64,000 nt of DNA from Billgrantia tianxiuensis (GCF_009834345.1 NZ_CP035042.1:1736001-1800000); one strand, 5' to 3'. Shown: positions 15,970 through 26,087, numbered from the stretch's first letter. Numbers and translations: made by a program. Notes: a model not told the origin generated them from the letters alone.

Positions 15970-17328
15970 ATGAATTTTCGCGAGCGCGTGACAGGAGAAG
16001 AAGAGCGTGGCTGGGGTGGCCGCGGGCCCGCGGGCGTCAGCCTGTCGCCCCCCGAGCAGGAATGCAAGCAGCGGCTGTTCCGCCAGTTGGTCAAGGTGAT
16101 GGACCTGGCGCTGCTCAGCAGCCTGGAGGAGCGCGAGGCCCGCAGCCAGGTGCAGCAGGTGTGCGAGGCGCTGATGAGCAAGGAGTCGCTGCCGTTCAAT
16201 GCGGCCGTGCGCCAGCGCATCGTCAGCGAACTGCAGGACGAGGTGCTGGGCCTGGGGCCGCTGGAGACGCTGCTGGCCGACAAGTCGGTCTCGGACATCC
16301 TGGTTAACGGTACCAACCCGATCTACGTGGAGCGTCGTGGCAAGCTCGAGCAGACCCGGCTGCGCTTCGACAGCGACCAGCACCTGATGACCATCATCGA
16401 CCGCATCGTGTCGAGCGTCGGGCGGCGCGTCGACGAGTCTTCGCCGATGGTCGATGCACGGCTCAAGGACGGCTCGCGGGTCAACGCGGTGATCCCGCCG
16501 CTGGCCATCGACGGGCCCATGCTGTCGATCCGGCGCTTCGCCGTGGACCGGCTCACCGCCGAGAACCTGATCGCCCACGGCAGCCTCTCGCCGGTCATCG
16601 CCCAACTGCTGGAAAAAGTGGTCAAGGCGCGGCTCAACGTACTGGTCTCGGGCGGTACCGGGGCTGGCAAGACCACGTTGCTCAATGTGCTGTCGAGCTT
16701 CATTCCGCCCGATGAGCGCATCGTCACCATCGAGGACTCCGCCGAGCTGCAGCTGCAACAGCCCCATGTCGGCCGGCTGGAAACGCGCCCACCCAACATC
16801 GAGGGGCGTGGCGAGGTGACCCAGCGCGACCTGGTGCGCAACAGCCTGCGCATGCGCCCCGACCGCATCATCGTCGGCGAAGTGCGCGGCGGCGAGGCCT
16901 TCGACATGTTGCAGGCGATGAACACCGGCCACGACGGCTCGCTCACCACCATTCATGCCAATACGCCCCGCGATGCCCTGACCCGGATCGAGAACATGGT
17001 GGCGATGAGCGGCTACCAGCTGCCACCCCGGGCGCTGCGCTCGCAGATCGCCTCGGCCATCGACCTGGTGGTTCAGGTGGAGCGCCAGGAAGACGGCGTA
17101 CGGCGCCTGGTCAGCGTGCAGGAGGTCAACGGCCAGGAGGGGGAAATCATCACCATGTCGGAGCTGTTTTGCTTCGAGCGCGAGGGTATCGACGAGCATG
17201 GCCGGGTCATGGGGCGCTACATGGCCACCGGCGTGGTACCGGGCTTTTACGATCATCTCAAGCGTCGTGGTTTGGATCCGGGGCTGGAGGTGTTCCAAGT
17301 GGGGGGAGGCCAACGGTCATGGGTCTGA
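15970..17328 (+). CDS. tadA: Tad secretion ATPase TadA/CpaF
   Basis: A 452-residue hexameric traffic ATPase. Walker A is [13 protein letters not shown], the Asp box is [10 protein letters not shown], Walker B is [16 protein letters not shown] and the His box includes [14 protein letters not shown]. Length and order match CpaF/TadA. It powers pilus assembly, and in other systems retraction, at the inner membrane with TadB and TadC. It lies 23 bases after tadZ and overlaps tadB by 10 bases. Confidence 0.95.
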   Translation: MNFRERVTGEEERGWGGRGPAGVSLSPPEQECKQRLFRQLVKVMDLALLSSLEEREARSQVQQVCEALMSKESLPFNAAVRQRIVSELQDEVLGLGPLETLLADKSVSDILVNGTNPIYVERRGKLEQTRLRFDSDQHLMTIIDRIVSSVGRRVDESSPMVDARLKDGSRVNAVIPPLAIDGPMLSIRRFAVDRLTAENLIAHGSLSPVIAQLLEKVVKARLNVLVSGGTGAGKTTLLNVLSSFIPPDERIVTIEDSAELQLQQPHVGRLETRPPNIEGRGEVTQRDLVRNSLRMRPDRIIVGEVRGGEAFDMLQAMNTGHDGSLTTIHANTPRDALTRIENMVAMSGYQLPPRALRSQIASAIDLVVQVERQEDGVRRLVSVQEVNGQEGEIITMSELFCFEREGIDEHGRVMGRYMATGVVPGFYDHLKRRGLDPGLEVFQVGGGQRSWV

Positions 17329-18305
17329 ACATCAACCTCTCCGACGAGACGATCTTCATCGGCATGATCTTCATTGCCGCCTTCCTGCTGATGCAGAGCT
17401 TTCTGGTACCCACGTTCGGCGAGAACCGCAAGGCGCAGAAGCGGCTGAAGAAGCGCTTGCACACCATCGCGGCCGGTGCCGATCGGGGCAAGGCCTCGCT
17501 GATGCGGCGCAAGTACCTGCGCGAGCTGTCGCCGATCGAGCGCGCGCTGGAGGCGCTGCCCGGCATGGCCCGGGTCGAGCGGCTGGTCGAGCAGGCGGGG
17601 CGCGAAACGCCGGCCTACCGGGTGGTGCTGCAAAGCCTGGGCCTGGGCGGCATCTTCGGTGCGGGCGGCGTCCTGCTGCTGCCGCAGCCGCTGCTCGGCG
17701 TGCTGCTGGGGCTGGGCGTGGCGGCACTGCCGTTCATGCGCCTGCAGCACCTGCGTAGCCAGCGTCTGGCGCGTTTCGAGGAGCAGTTGCCCGATGCCCT
17801 GATCATCATGGCGCGGGCCTTGCGCGCGGGACACCCCTTCAGCGACGCCATGCATCTGGTGGCGGAGGAGATGGCCGATCCCATTGCCGGCGAGTTCCGT
17901 ACCACCTTCATGGAGATCAACTATGGCGGCGAGGTGCGCACCGCCATGCTGGGCATGTTGGAGCGGGTGCCGAGCGTGACCGTCATGGTCTTCACCACCT
18001 CGGTGCTGATCCAGAAGGAGAGCGGCGGCAACCTGGCCGAACTGCTCGATGGCCTGGCCGCGGTGGTGCGCGATCGCTTCCGCTTCCAGCGCAAGGTTCG
18101 CACGCTCTCCGCCCAGGGGCGCATGGCCGCCTGGATCCTCTCGCTGCTGCCGTTCGCCCTGGCCGGCATTCTTACCCTGGTGTCGCCCAAGTTCCTGCCC
18201 ATGCTCACCCAGGACCCGGTGGGGCGGCAGATGATAGTGGCGGCGTTCGTCATGATCGTGGTCGGCATTCTGTGGATGCGCCGTATCGTGCGCATCGACG
18301 TTTGA
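17319..18305 (+). CDS. tadB: Tad inner-membrane platform protein TadB
   Basis: A 328-residue GspF-type platform protein. The start at 17319 has GGGGGGAGG upstream and overlaps the end of tadA. An N-terminal helix ([19 protein letters not shown]) is followed by a pair of helices around 105-145 and a C-terminal T2SSF domain ([21 protein letters not shown], then [12 protein letters not shown]). It forms the platform with TadC on which TadA acts. Confidence 0.92.
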   Translation: MGLNINLSDETIFIGMIFIAAFLLMQSFLVPTFGENRKAQKRLKKRLHTIAAGADRGKASLMRRKYLRELSPIERALEALPGMARVERLVEQAGRETPAYRVVLQSLGLGGIFGAGGVLLLPQPLLGVLLGLGVAALPFMRLQHLRSQRLARFEEQLPDALIIMARALRAGHPFSDAMHLVAEEMADPIAGEFRTTFMEINYGGEVRTAMLGMLERVPSVTVMVFTTSVLIQKESGGNLAELLDGLAAVVRDRFRFQRKVRTLSAQGRMAAWILSLLPFALAGILTLVSPKFLPMLTQDPVGRQMIVAAFVMIVVGILWMRRIVRIDV

Positions 18306-18318
18306 GGAGGAAGCCCGG

Positions 18319-19296
18319 ATGAACATTCCAACCGCTTGGATCGAAAGGTTCGGTGTCTTCCTGCAGGACCCTCAGGCCATGCAGCTTGGCTTCGCCGCGC
18401 TGCTGGGCATGGCCGTGTTCAGCCTGCTGGTGGCGCTGGTGCTGCTGGTCATGGGGTTGTCGGATCCGCTGCGGCGCCGGCTCAAGCACCTTGAGGCCAG
18501 CGCGGAAGCGACCGCGGGGCATGGCCAGGCGGGCGAGGGCGGGCTGACCCAGTGGCTGGGCCCCATGGGGGAGAAGCTGGTGCCCGACAATGAGGAGGTC
18601 CGCAGCCGTATCGCCACGGAACTGCGCCATGCCGGCAAGCGCTCCCCCTCGGCCGTCAACCTGTTCTACGGCATACGCCTGCTGCTGACCGTGGGACCCG
18701 TACTATTGCTGCTGCTGGTGCTTCCCCTCGTGCGCATATCACCGGCGATCGCGACGCTGATCGTGCTGGTCGCGGCGGCGGTTGGCTATCTGCTGCCGCG
18801 TTTCTGGCTCGAGCGGGCGATACGGCAGCGCACCCTGCGGCTGCGCCGTGGCCTGCCCGACGCCCTCGACCTGCTGGTGGTGTGCAGCGAGGCCGGCCTG
18901 GGGCTGGGCGCGGCGATCCAGCGGGTGGCGCGCGACCTGGAGGTGAGCCACCCGGAGCTGGCCGACGAGCTGCACCTGTTCGGCATGCAGACCCGGGCCG
19001 GCATGGACAACAAGTCCGCGCTGCGCGACCTCGAGGAGCGTACCGGCGTGGAGGACATCCGCGGCCTGGTCACCACGCTGCTGCAGAGCATGCGCTTCGG
19101 TACCAGCATCGCCATGACCCTGCGCCTGTTCGCCGTGGAGCTGCGCGACAAGCGCACCCAGGAGGCGGAGGAGAAGGCCGCCAAGGTAAGCACCAAGATG
19201 CTGTTTCCCCTGATTTTCTGTGTCTTTCCCAGCTTCTTCGTGGTGGCTCTGGGGCCGCCGCTGCTGGGTGCGGCGGCAGCCCTGGCGGGGCGCTGA
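18319..19296 (+). CDS. tadC: Tad inner-membrane platform protein TadC
   Basis: A 325-residue T2SSF-domain protein. It has an N-terminal helix (LGMAVFSLLVALVLLVMGL), two helices at about 125-160 and the C-terminal domain with LPDALDLLVVCSEAGLGLGA and a final LIFCVFPSFFVVALGPPLL helix. Partner of TadB. GAGGAGGAAG precedes the ATG, which lies 13 bases after tadB. Confidence 0.92.
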   Translation: MNIPTAWIERFGVFLQDPQAMQLGFAALLGMAVFSLLVALVLLVMGLSDPLRRRLKHLEASAEATAGHGQAGEGGLTQWLGPMGEKLVPDNEEVRSRIATELRHAGKRSPSAVNLFYGIRLLLTVGPVLLLLLVLPLVRISPAIATLIVLVAAAVGYLLPRFWLERAIRQRTLRLRRGLPDALDLLVVCSEAGLGLGAAIQRVARDLEVSHPELADELHLFGMQTRAGMDNKSALRDLEERTGVEDIRGLVTTLLQSMRFGTSIAMTLRLFAVELRDKRTQEAEEKAAKVSTKMLFPLIFCVFPSFFVVALGPPLLGAAAALAGR

Positions 19297-19333
19297 GCCG
19301 GCCAACGTCATCAACGAGCGGGAGGGTGGAGTC

Positions 19334-20280
19334 ATGAAGGTAACTACACATCTGCGGGCGGCCTGGGCCGTTACCGCGCTGTCTCTGGCGCTGGCCGGCT
19401 GTGCCACCAGCGGAAGCGTACCCCCGGAGAGCGATCTGTTCGGCTCGTTGAGCAGCGGCGAGTCGTCGGTGGCCTATAGTACCGCCTTCCCGGTGGGCTC
19501 TCCCGAGGAGGCCTACCGCAACGGCGAGGCGGCCCTGCGTGCCGGCGACACCGACCGGGCGCTGTTCGAGTACCTGCGTGGGCTGCGCATGGAGAAGCGC
19601 CCCAGGCCGAGCCCCTGTACCGGGTCGGCATCATCCATCATGGCCGGGGCAACCATGAGCTGGCCGGCACTGCCTATCGCTGGGTGCTGGATATCGACCC
19701 GCGCCATCCCGGGGCAGGTACCGCACTGGGCATCATCCTGATCCAGCAGCGCGACTACGATCAGGCCGAGCGCCTGCTCGAGCCCATTGCGGCGCGACGC
19801 GAAGCGCCCTGGCAGGCTCATAACGCCCTTGGTGTGATCGCCGACATGCGCGCCGATCACGCCACCGCACAGGGCCACTATGCGCGCGCCCTGGAGGCGA
19901 GCCCGAGAACGCCGCTGGTGCTCAACAACCAGGGCTACTCGCGCTATCTGGCCGGCGACCTGGCAGGTGCACGCCAGGCACTGCGCCAAGCGCTCAATGC
20001 CAACCCCAACTACGACCTGGCCTGGCGCAACCTGGGCCTGGTGCATGCCCGCGAGGGCGACTACGAGACCGCCATCGAAGCGGTGGCTCGCAGCGGCGAT
20101 CGGGCCAAGGCCTACAACGACATCGGCTACATCTCGATGCTCGAAGGACGCTACCAGGATGCCCTGGGCTTCTTCGAGGAGGCCATGCGCCTTTCGCCGG
20201 CCTACTACGTCACGGCCAGTGAGAACGCTCGCAGCCTGGATCAATTGATCCGTCGCCACGGGGTCGAGGCCATCAACTGA
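19334..20280 (+). pseudogene. tadD: Tad lipoprotein TadD (TPR), broken by one 1-base deletion
   Basis: The signal peptide and lipobox (LSLALAGCATSG) are in the first frame; the TPR part, from about LYRVGIIHHGRG on, is in the second. Restoring one base near 19594-19600 gives 315 residues. TPR-like helices are seen in YDQAERLLEPIAA, LVLNNQGYSRYLAGDLAGA and DALGFFEEAMRLSP. TadD is an outer-membrane lipoprotein thought to stabilise or pilot the secretin. The break is probably an indel error. Confidence 0.85.
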
Positions 20281-20342
20281 TCGCTCCGGCAGCGGTCCAG
20301 CAGCATCGCTGCGGGGCCATGCAAGAGCTGGGAGGGCGAGGC

Positions 20343-20795
20343 ATGAAAGCAATACGTTCGGCGCGCCGACAGCGTGGCTCGGAGGTGGTGGAGTTTGCCA
20401 TTTCAGCGGCGCTGCTGTTCATCCTGCTGTTCGGCATCATCGAATTCAGCGTCGCGCTGTTCGACAAGGCGACGCTGACCAACGCCAGCCGAGAAGGGGC
20501 GAGAACGGGCATTCTGTTCCGGCCCGATCCGCGTGACTCGGGAAACGAGGACGCCGCCATCGAACAGGCCATCCGCAACTATGCCGAACAGTATCTGATC
20601 TCGCTGGGCGGGCCGGCGAGCATGACCATCGAGATCCAGCGTTTCGACCGCAACGGCAACGGCCGTTTCGATGTCGGCGACGAGTTAGTGGTCAGCGTCG
20701 ATTACCCCTATCAGTTCCTGCTGTTGCCCGGCTTCATCGGCACCCTGGGCAACGTGCTCGAACTCAATGCCACCACCGTGATGAGGGCCGAATGA
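20343..20795 (+). CDS. tadE: TadE-family pseudopilin
   Basis: A 150-residue protein. The start at 20343 follows GGGAGGGCGAGG. RQRGSEVVEFAISAALLFILLFGIIEF (quoted in part: GSEVVEFAISAALL) is the TadE leader and helix, with Gly before the predicted cut and Glu at +5 of the mature protein. A short acidic segment DRNGNGRFDVGDE looks like a calcium-binding loop. TadE-type pseudopilins are processed by TadV and needed for pilus assembly. Confidence 0.88.
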   Translation: MKAIRSARRQRGSEVVEFAISAALLFILLFGIIEFSVALFDKATLTNASREGARTGILFRPDPRDSGNEDAAIEQAIRNYAEQYLISLGGPASMTIEIQRFDRNGNGRFDVGDELVVSVDYPYQFLLLPGFIGTLGNVLELNATTVMRAE

Positions 20796-20796
20796 G

Positions 20797-22062
20797 ATGA
20801 ACGTTCGCAATGCAAGGCGCGGCCGTTACGGTTCGCCGCAGCGCCAGCGCGGGGTCTCCATCGTGCTGCTGGCCGTTGGCCTCTTCATGCTGCTGGCCTT
20901 CACTGCCCTGGCGGTGGATGGCGGTAACCTCTATGTGGCCAGAAACGAACTGCACAACGCTGCCGACGCCGGTTCCCTGGCGGGTGCCCGGGTGCTGTAT
21001 ACCAGCGACGGCAGTTCGGTCAATCCAGGCGCCAACGCCGTTGCCACCGACGCGGCCATGGCCAACAGCAGCCAGAACGAGGCGGTGGAGGTGCTGAGCG
21101 CGCTGCGTGGCCACTGGAGTTTTGCCACACGCACCTTCACGCCCAATGAGTCGCTCGATCCGGTCGACCTGTTCGGGCGCACCGCCGAGGACCTCGATGG
21201 GGATCCCAATTTCATCAATGCCGTAGAAGTAGTGACGGCCCGACAGCAGAGCCAGGTAGAGGCCTTCTTCGGGCGCCTCTTCGGCTTCGAGGGCTACGAT
21301 GTGGTAGCGCGCTCGGTGGCCTACATCGGCTTTGCCGGTAGCCTGCGGCCGGAGGACGTCGACCAGCCCATCGCGCTGTGCCGTCAGGCGCTGGTGGACC
21401 CCTCGGGCAATTACTCCTGCAACGTTGGGCGTTTCATCCCCGAGGGCGACCAGACCGGTGGCTGGACCAATTTCAAGCACAACTCTAGCGGGGCGTCCAA
21501 TGCCAACGAGCTAAAGTCACTGGTCTGTGGCGACGGCAATCCGGACGAGATGCGCTTTGGCGAGGATATTTCCACCAATAATGGCCAAGTGCAGGCGGCC
21601 TTCAGCGACCTCTATGACTGCTGGGTCGAGAAGACAGCCAAGGAAGAAATCTGGACGCTGACGCTGCCGGTGATCGATTGCGACTCGGGCGTGGCGCCGA
21701 GCAATCCGCTGATTGGTGCCGTGACCGTCAATATCGTGTGGATCATCGACCAGGCGAACAATATCGATCAGCGGGCGCCACAACAAATGGAGCTGCCGCC
21801 AGAAGACAGTGGTGGCACGTCACCGGGCACTTGGAGCCATAGCTCTACCAGTGGTGCAGAGCGCTGGAACAGCTTCGTCGATACCTTCAATCTGCAAAAG
21901 CCGAGCGGAGCCCCCGCTTACTGGAGCTCGGATCCACAGCAGACCGGTTGGAAACAGAAAAGCATCTACTTCCTGCCCAGCTGCAGCTACCACGAACCCA
22001 AGGGACGATCGGGAGGGGAGAACTTCGGCATTCTGGCGCAGATACCCGTGTTGGTGGATTAA
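20797..22062 (+). CDS. tadG: TadG-like pilus-assembly protein
   Basis: A 421-residue protein. The N-terminus (RQRGVSIVLLAVGLFMLLAF, then ALAVDGGNLYVARNELHNAAD) is the Tad/TadG N-terminal domain with one membrane helix. The rest is a periplasmic region with several Cys residues (LCRQALVD, YSCNVGRF, LVCGDGN, YDCWVEK, VIDCDSG, LPSCSYHE). It begins 1 base after the tadE stop. Last gene of the tad locus; a strong terminator follows. There is no VWA domain as in some longer TadG proteins. Confidence 0.85.
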   Translation: MNVRNARRGRYGSPQRQRGVSIVLLAVGLFMLLAFTALAVDGGNLYVARNELHNAADAGSLAGARVLYTSDGSSVNPGANAVATDAAMANSSQNEAVEVLSALRGHWSFATRTFTPNESLDPVDLFGRTAEDLDGDPNFINAVEVVTARQQSQVEAFFGRLFGFEGYDVVARSVAYIGFAGSLRPEDVDQPIALCRQALVDPSGNYSCNVGRFIPEGDQTGGWTNFKHNSSGASNANELKSLVCGDGNPDEMRFGEDISTNNGQVQAAFSDLYDCWVEKTAKEEIWTLTLPVIDCDSGVAPSNPLIGAVTVNIVWIIDQANNIDQRAPQQMELPPEDSGGTSPGTWSHSSTSGAERWNSFVDTFNLQKPSGAPAYWSSDPQQTGWKQKSIYFLPSCSYHEPKGRSGGENFGILAQIPVLVD

Positions 22063-22081
22063 TCAGTATTGGTGGATTGGT

Positions 22082-22116
22082 AAAAGGCGCTGGCCATCAC
22101 CTGGCCAGCGCCTTTT
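22082..22116. terminator. Bidirectional terminator ending the tad locus
   Basis: AAAAGGCGCTGGCCA (22082-22096) pairs perfectly with TGGCCAGCGCCTTTT (22102-22116) around five bases. It serves both tadG and the convergent regulator gene. Confidence 0.85.
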
Positions 22117-22140
22117 CGGGTAGCCTTCCCGTCTTTCCGA

Positions 22141-23073
22141 TCAGGACGAAAGCTCTTGGCCGCAGGTCACGCCCTGAGAGCGACCCAGGTCGAGCAGGGG
22201 GCGGCGTACCGGCGTCAATGACTCGCCTGTGTGTATAGACATCGGCGCTGTCGTGGCGGCGGATGTGCTGGCTGGCACCGGCAGGTTCAGTGTCTGGCGA
22301 TAGAGCGTCGGCGTATGGCCGACATGCTTCTGGAAAGTGCGCGTAAAGTAGGAGAGATCGCGGAAGCCGACGCTGAAACAGACATCGGTGATCGAGGTGC
22401 GCGGGTTGGCCAGCAGGCGCTTGGCTTCGTCGATACGCCTTTCGAGCAGGAACCCCTGGAAGGTATTGCCGGTGAGCTTGCGAAACAGCCGGCTGAGCTG
22501 GAACGAAGTGACACCGCACTGTGCGGCCACTTCGGCCTGCGCCAGTTTGTGATGAAGATGCTGCTCGATATAGCTGATGGCCCGCTCCAACTGGACCTGC
22601 TGGCTGTTGGTGGTACTGCAGCGCAGTCGCGCTTCGGGAGGAATCTGGTTGGCGACATCCGCCGCCTGTTTCCTGGCCTGGGGGCAGGGATTGAGCGAGC
22701 GCAGCTGATAGAGGCTTGCCACCACGGCCATGAACCGGGTTAGATCGACGGGCTGCACGAAATAATCCCAGACCCGGGCGCGAAAGGCCCACACTGCGAG
22801 GCTTTCCGAATGTGCCTGGGTGATCATCAGCAAAGGCACCGAGGCGGCACGCTGCTTGGCCTGCCTCAGGTCGGCCAGGCCCTGCAGATCGGGATAGTCA
22901 TACTCGAAGCAGGCCACGATGGGGGGATGAGACAGCAGGATAGGCAGAGGGTCCTGATCTACGCTGACGAACTCAATGTGGTAACCCTTTTGCCTCAGTG
23001 CGGTGATATAGTCTTTTTCTCCAGGCTCATTCAGTGTGCGTAGTACGACGAGAACGTAGGCATGAGTGGACAT
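22141..23073 (-). CDS. Response-regulator-like/AraC-type transcription factor
   Basis: A 310-residue regulator. The N-terminal 120 residues have a receiver-like alternation (YVLVVLRTL, PPIVACFEYDYPD, VPLLMITQ, DYFVQPVDLTRF) with the usual K-P pair replaced by Q-P. The C-terminal AraC/XylS HTH pair is clear: LAQAEVAAQCGVTSFQLSRL and ITDVCFSVGFRDLSYFTRTF. It is convergent with tadG. In Pseudomonas aeruginosa an atypical response regulator (PprB) controls the tad genes, so control of this locus is a reasonable but unproven idea. No sensor kinase gene is adjacent. Confidence 0.82.
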   Translation of the reverse strand: MSTHAYVLVVLRTLNEPGEKDYITALRQKGYHIEFVSVDQDPLPILLSHPPIVACFEYDYPDLQGLADLRQAKQRAASVPLLMITQAHSESLAVWAFRARVWDYFVQPVDLTRFMAVVASLYQLRSLNPCPQARKQAADVANQIPPEARLRCSTTNSQQVQLERAISYIEQHLHHKLAQAEVAAQCGVTSFQLSRLFRKLTGNTFQGFLLERRIDEAKRLLANPRTSITDVCFSVGFRDLSYFTRTFQKHVGHTPTLYRQTLNLPVPASTSAATTAPMSIHTGESLTPVRRPLLDLGRSQGVTCGQELSS

Positions 23074-23383
23074 AGGCAGTGTCCCTCCTGAGTCCCTTGC
23101 GTATAGCTTTATAAGTTCTAGTTTTGATGCCTGTGGGAATTACATTTATCAGTAATGTCTGTATGTAACCTTTTGTGTTGGCCTGTCTTACCCAATGTAA
23201 TTGAAGGTGAGGAAATATCTGGGTGGTATTTCTCATACTGTAGTATGGATTTTCTAGTCAGCAAGACTGAGAGCGAATCGGCGCCAGTGGCTGACCTCTG
23301 CGTCAATGAGGATGCCTCCTCCTTGGCTGGGCGGCTGAGACTTCTGCTAGAATCTGCCCCCTTCGTTGTCAGTGGAACTCACC
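23074..23383. other. Divergent promoter region, no gene seen
   Basis: About 310 bases, A/T-richer than its surroundings, between the AraC-type regulator and the flavoprotein gene. TAGAAT at 23348-23353 is a possible -10 for the flavoprotein gene, with TTGGCT 19 bases upstream. No protein-like frame was found. Confidence 0.45.
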
Positions 23384-24598
23384 ATGCCGTCTCAAGGATA
23401 CGATGTCGTGATCGTCGGCGCGGGCGCTGCCGGACTGATGTGCGCCCTCACGGCGGGTTACGCCGGGCGGCGGGTGCTGGTTCTCGATCATGCCAACAAG
23501 CCTGGCAAGAAGATCCTCATGTCCGGGGGCGGGCGCTGCAACTTCACCAACCTGGGCACGTCGCCCGCCAATTTCTTCTCCGCCAACCCTCACTTCTGCA
23601 TCTCGGCCCTGAAGCGCTATCGCCCGGAGCACTTCGTCGAGCTGGTGGAGCGCCATGGCCTCGATTACGTGGAGAAGGCGCCGGGTCAGCTGTTCTGTGC
23701 ACACTCCGCCAAGGAGCTGCTCGACGTGCTGCTCACCGAATGCGAGTGGGCCGGGGTGGAACTGCGCCTGAAGAGTGCCGTGGAACGCATCGAGACCGCA
23801 GGCGAGGGCATGCGGCTCGAGACGTCCGCCGGCCGCATCGAAGCGGGGGCGGTAGTGATCGCCACCGGCGGACTCTCGATCCCCACCATGGGAGCAACCG
23901 GCTTCGGCTATGACGTTGCCCGCCAGTTCGGGTTGGAGGTGACCGCAACGCGCCCAGCGCTGGTTCCTTTTACCCTGACCTCGCAGTGGAAGGCGCGGGC
24001 GGCCGATCTGGCCGGGGTGGCCTGCGAGGTGGCGGTGAGCGCGGTGCGCGACGGCCAGCGGCTGGGGCCGGGGCGCGAGCGGCGCTATCGCGAGCCGATG
24101 CTGTTCACCCACCGTGGCCTCTCCGGCCCCGGCATGCTGCAGGTCTCGAGCTACTGGCAGCCCGGCGACGAACTCGAGATCGACCTGTTTCCCGGGCTGG
24201 ACCTGTCCGCTGCGCTCGCAGAGGCTCGCCAGGCGACACCGCGCCGCCAGCTTTCGACCTGGCTCGCGGAGCGTCTGCCCCGGCGCCTGGCCCAGGCGCT
24301 GGTCGAGTGGCACGGCGAAGACCCCATCCTGGCGGAGTTCTCCAATGCCCGTATCGCGGCGTGGCGGGAGCGACTAGGCGCCTGGCGCCTCAAGCCCGCC
24401 GGCACCGAAGGCTGGCGTACCGCCGAGGTCACCCTGGGTGGCGTCGACACCCGCTCGATCTCATCACAGGATTTCAGCGTCGAGGGGCTGCCCCAACTGC
24501 GCTTCATCGGCGAGGTGCTCGACGTTACCGGCGAACTCGGCGGCTACAACTTCCAGTGGGCCTGGGCTTCCGGCGTGGCCTGTGGGAGCTCTCTCTGA
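23384..24598 (+). CDS. HI0933/BaiN-family NAD(P)/FAD-dependent flavoprotein
   Basis: A 404-residue protein from the ATG at 23384 (an in-frame TTG lies 18 bases upstream). It opens with the Rossmann FAD loop DVVIVGAGAAGLMCALTAG, then KPGKKILMSGGGRCNFTN, the signature of the HI0933/YhiN family. The C-terminal FAD-contact segment is VLDVTGELGGYNFQWAWASG. Members bind FAD, and some act as flavin-dependent reductases; the substrate here is unknown. Stands alone between a regulator and egtB. Confidence 0.9.
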   Translation: MPSQGYDVVIVGAGAAGLMCALTAGYAGRRVLVLDHANKPGKKILMSGGGRCNFTNLGTSPANFFSANPHFCISALKRYRPEHFVELVERHGLDYVEKAPGQLFCAHSAKELLDVLLTECEWAGVELRLKSAVERIETAGEGMRLETSAGRIEAGAVVIATGGLSIPTMGATGFGYDVARQFGLEVTATRPALVPFTLTSQWKARAADLAGVACEVAVSAVRDGQRLGPGRERRYREPMLFTHRGLSGPGMLQVSSYWQPGDELEIDLFPGLDLSAALAEARQATPRRQLSTWLAERLPRRLAQALVEWHGEDPILAEFSNARIAAWRERLGAWRLKPAGTEGWRTAEVTLGGVDTRSISSQDFSVEGLPQLRFIGEVLDVTGELGGYNFQWAWASGVACGSSL

Positions 24599-24707
24599 CG
24601 GCGTTAACGCCCGGACGCACTGCCTTGCGCTGAGAGCGACAAAACCTTACCCAACGTAACCGGACGTTCTCGAGGGCGTTGCTACGCTTGGGAAATCGGT
24701 TCGTCGC

Positions 24708-24753
24708 GGAGCCTGTCGGATTTGACCGATCAGCGTCAAGTCCGACAGGCTCC
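24708..24753. repeat. REP-like palindrome upstream of egtB
   Basis: GGAGCCTGTCGGATTTGAC (24708-24726) faces GTCAAGTCCGACAGGCTCC (24735-24753) with one G-T mismatch and an 8-base loop CGATCAGC. The 19-bp stem has no T tail. It may terminate the flavoprotein gene or be one copy of a dispersed palindromic element; no second copy was found in this window. Confidence 0.65.
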
Positions 24754-24781
24754 TAGGCTAGGGTCGTCACAGGAGTGCGCC

Positions 24782-26086
24782 ATGTCCCTCTCTGCCCGCC
24801 AGTGGGAAACCCCGGATACCCTGCACACCAAGGAGTGGCTGAGACGCTACCAGCGCATACGCCAGGCCTCCGAGCGGCTGTGCCAGCCGCTGTGTACCGA
24901 GGACTACGTGATCCAGAGCATGGATGACGTCAGCCCGCCGAAGTGGCATCTCGCCCACGTCACCTGGTTCTTCGAAGCCTTCATTCTTGTTCCCTTCCAG
25001 CCCCGCTATCGCTCGCTCGATCCCGTTTACGATCACCTCTTCAACTCCTACTACGAAACCCACGGCGTGCCGTTTCCGCGGCCCCGGCGCGGAACGCTGT
25101 CGCGTCCCACGGTGGCTGACGTCTACCGCTTTCGCGCCCATGTCGACGCAGCCATGGTGGAGCTGCTCGAATCGCCTCCGCCCGAACATGCCGCGGAGAT
25201 CATGCGCCGCGTCGAGCTGGGGTTGCACCATGAGCAGCAGCACCAGGAGCTGCTGCTCATGGACATCAAGCACATCCTGGCCCAGAACCCGCTGTGCCCG
25301 GGGTACCGTGACGACCTGACGCCAGCGCCGGCGGAGCCCCCGGGTGAACTGGCCTGGCTCGAGCATGCCGCCGGCATTCGCGAGATCGGCCACGACCTGC
25401 AAACGGGCTTCGCCTACGACAACGAGGGGCCGGTTCACCGCCAGTTCCTCGAGGCGTTCCGGTTGGCCAATCGTCCCGTGACCAACGCGGAGTTCCTTGC
25501 CTTCATCGAGGATGGCGGTTACTCCCGCCCCGAGCTGTGGCTCTCCGACGGTTGGCAGCAGGTCGGCCAGGCGGATTGGCAGGCGCCGCTGTATTGGGTC
25601 CAGCGTGACGGCGAGTGGTATCACTTCACCCTGGGCGGGTTGCGTCGGGTGGATCCGCATGCGCCTGTCGTGCATGTCAGCTTCTTCGAAGCGGATGCCT
25701 ACGCCCGCTGGGCCGGGGCGCGGCTGCCCAGCGAGGCGGAGTGGGAGGTGGCGGCTCGCGAAGCGGCCGGTAACGTCATGCACGGTAACTTCGTCGAAAG
25801 CGGTCACCTGCAGCCGGTCGCAGCGTCGCCAGGTGCGGATGCCGCCAGCCAGCTGTTCGGCGATGTCTGGGAGTGGACCGGCAGTGCCTACCGGCCCTAT
25901 CCAGGCTTTCGGACCCTGCCGGGCACCCTCGGGGAGTACAACGGCAAGTTCATGTCCGGGCAGATGGTGCTGCGGGGAGGTTGCTGCGCCACGCCGGCCG
26001 ATCATATCCGTGCGACCTATCGCAACTTCTTTCCCCCTCATGCCCGCTGGGCATTTTCCGGTTTACGGCTCGCCAGGGAGGCCTGA
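24782..26086 (+). CDS. egtB: Ergothioneine biosynthesis sulfoxide synthase EgtB
   Basis: A 434-residue protein. ATG 24782 follows AGGAG by 7 bases; an upstream TTG frame lies inside the palindrome. An N-terminal DinB-like domain carries the iron ligands: PKWHLAHVTWFFE and LHHEQQHQELLLMDIKH. The C-terminal formylglycine-generating-like (FGE-sulfatase) domain includes FAYDNEGPVHRQFLEAF, GARLPSEAEWEVAAREA, WEWTGSAY and VLRGGCCATP. EgtB joins hercynine with a thiol (gamma-Glu-Cys or Cys) using oxygen. It ends 1 base before egtD, so the two form one operon. No EgtA, EgtC or EgtE is beside it. Confidence 0.92.
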   Translation: MSLSARQWETPDTLHTKEWLRRYQRIRQASERLCQPLCTEDYVIQSMDDVSPPKWHLAHVTWFFEAFILVPFQPRYRSLDPVYDHLFNSYYETHGVPFPRPRRGTLSRPTVADVYRFRAHVDAAMVELLESPPPEHAAEIMRRVELGLHHEQQHQELLLMDIKHILAQNPLCPGYRDDLTPAPAEPPGELAWLEHAAGIREIGHDLQTGFAYDNEGPVHRQFLEAFRLANRPVTNAEFLAFIEDGGYSRPELWLSDGWQQVGQADWQAPLYWVQRDGEWYHFTLGGLRRVDPHAPVVHVSFFEADAYARWAGARLPSEAEWEVAAREAAGNVMHGNFVESGHLQPVAASPGADAASQLFGDVWEWTGSAYRPYPGFRTLPGTLGEYNGKFMSGQMVLRGGCCATPADHIRATYRNFFPPHARWAFSGLRLAREA

Positions 26087-26087
26087 C

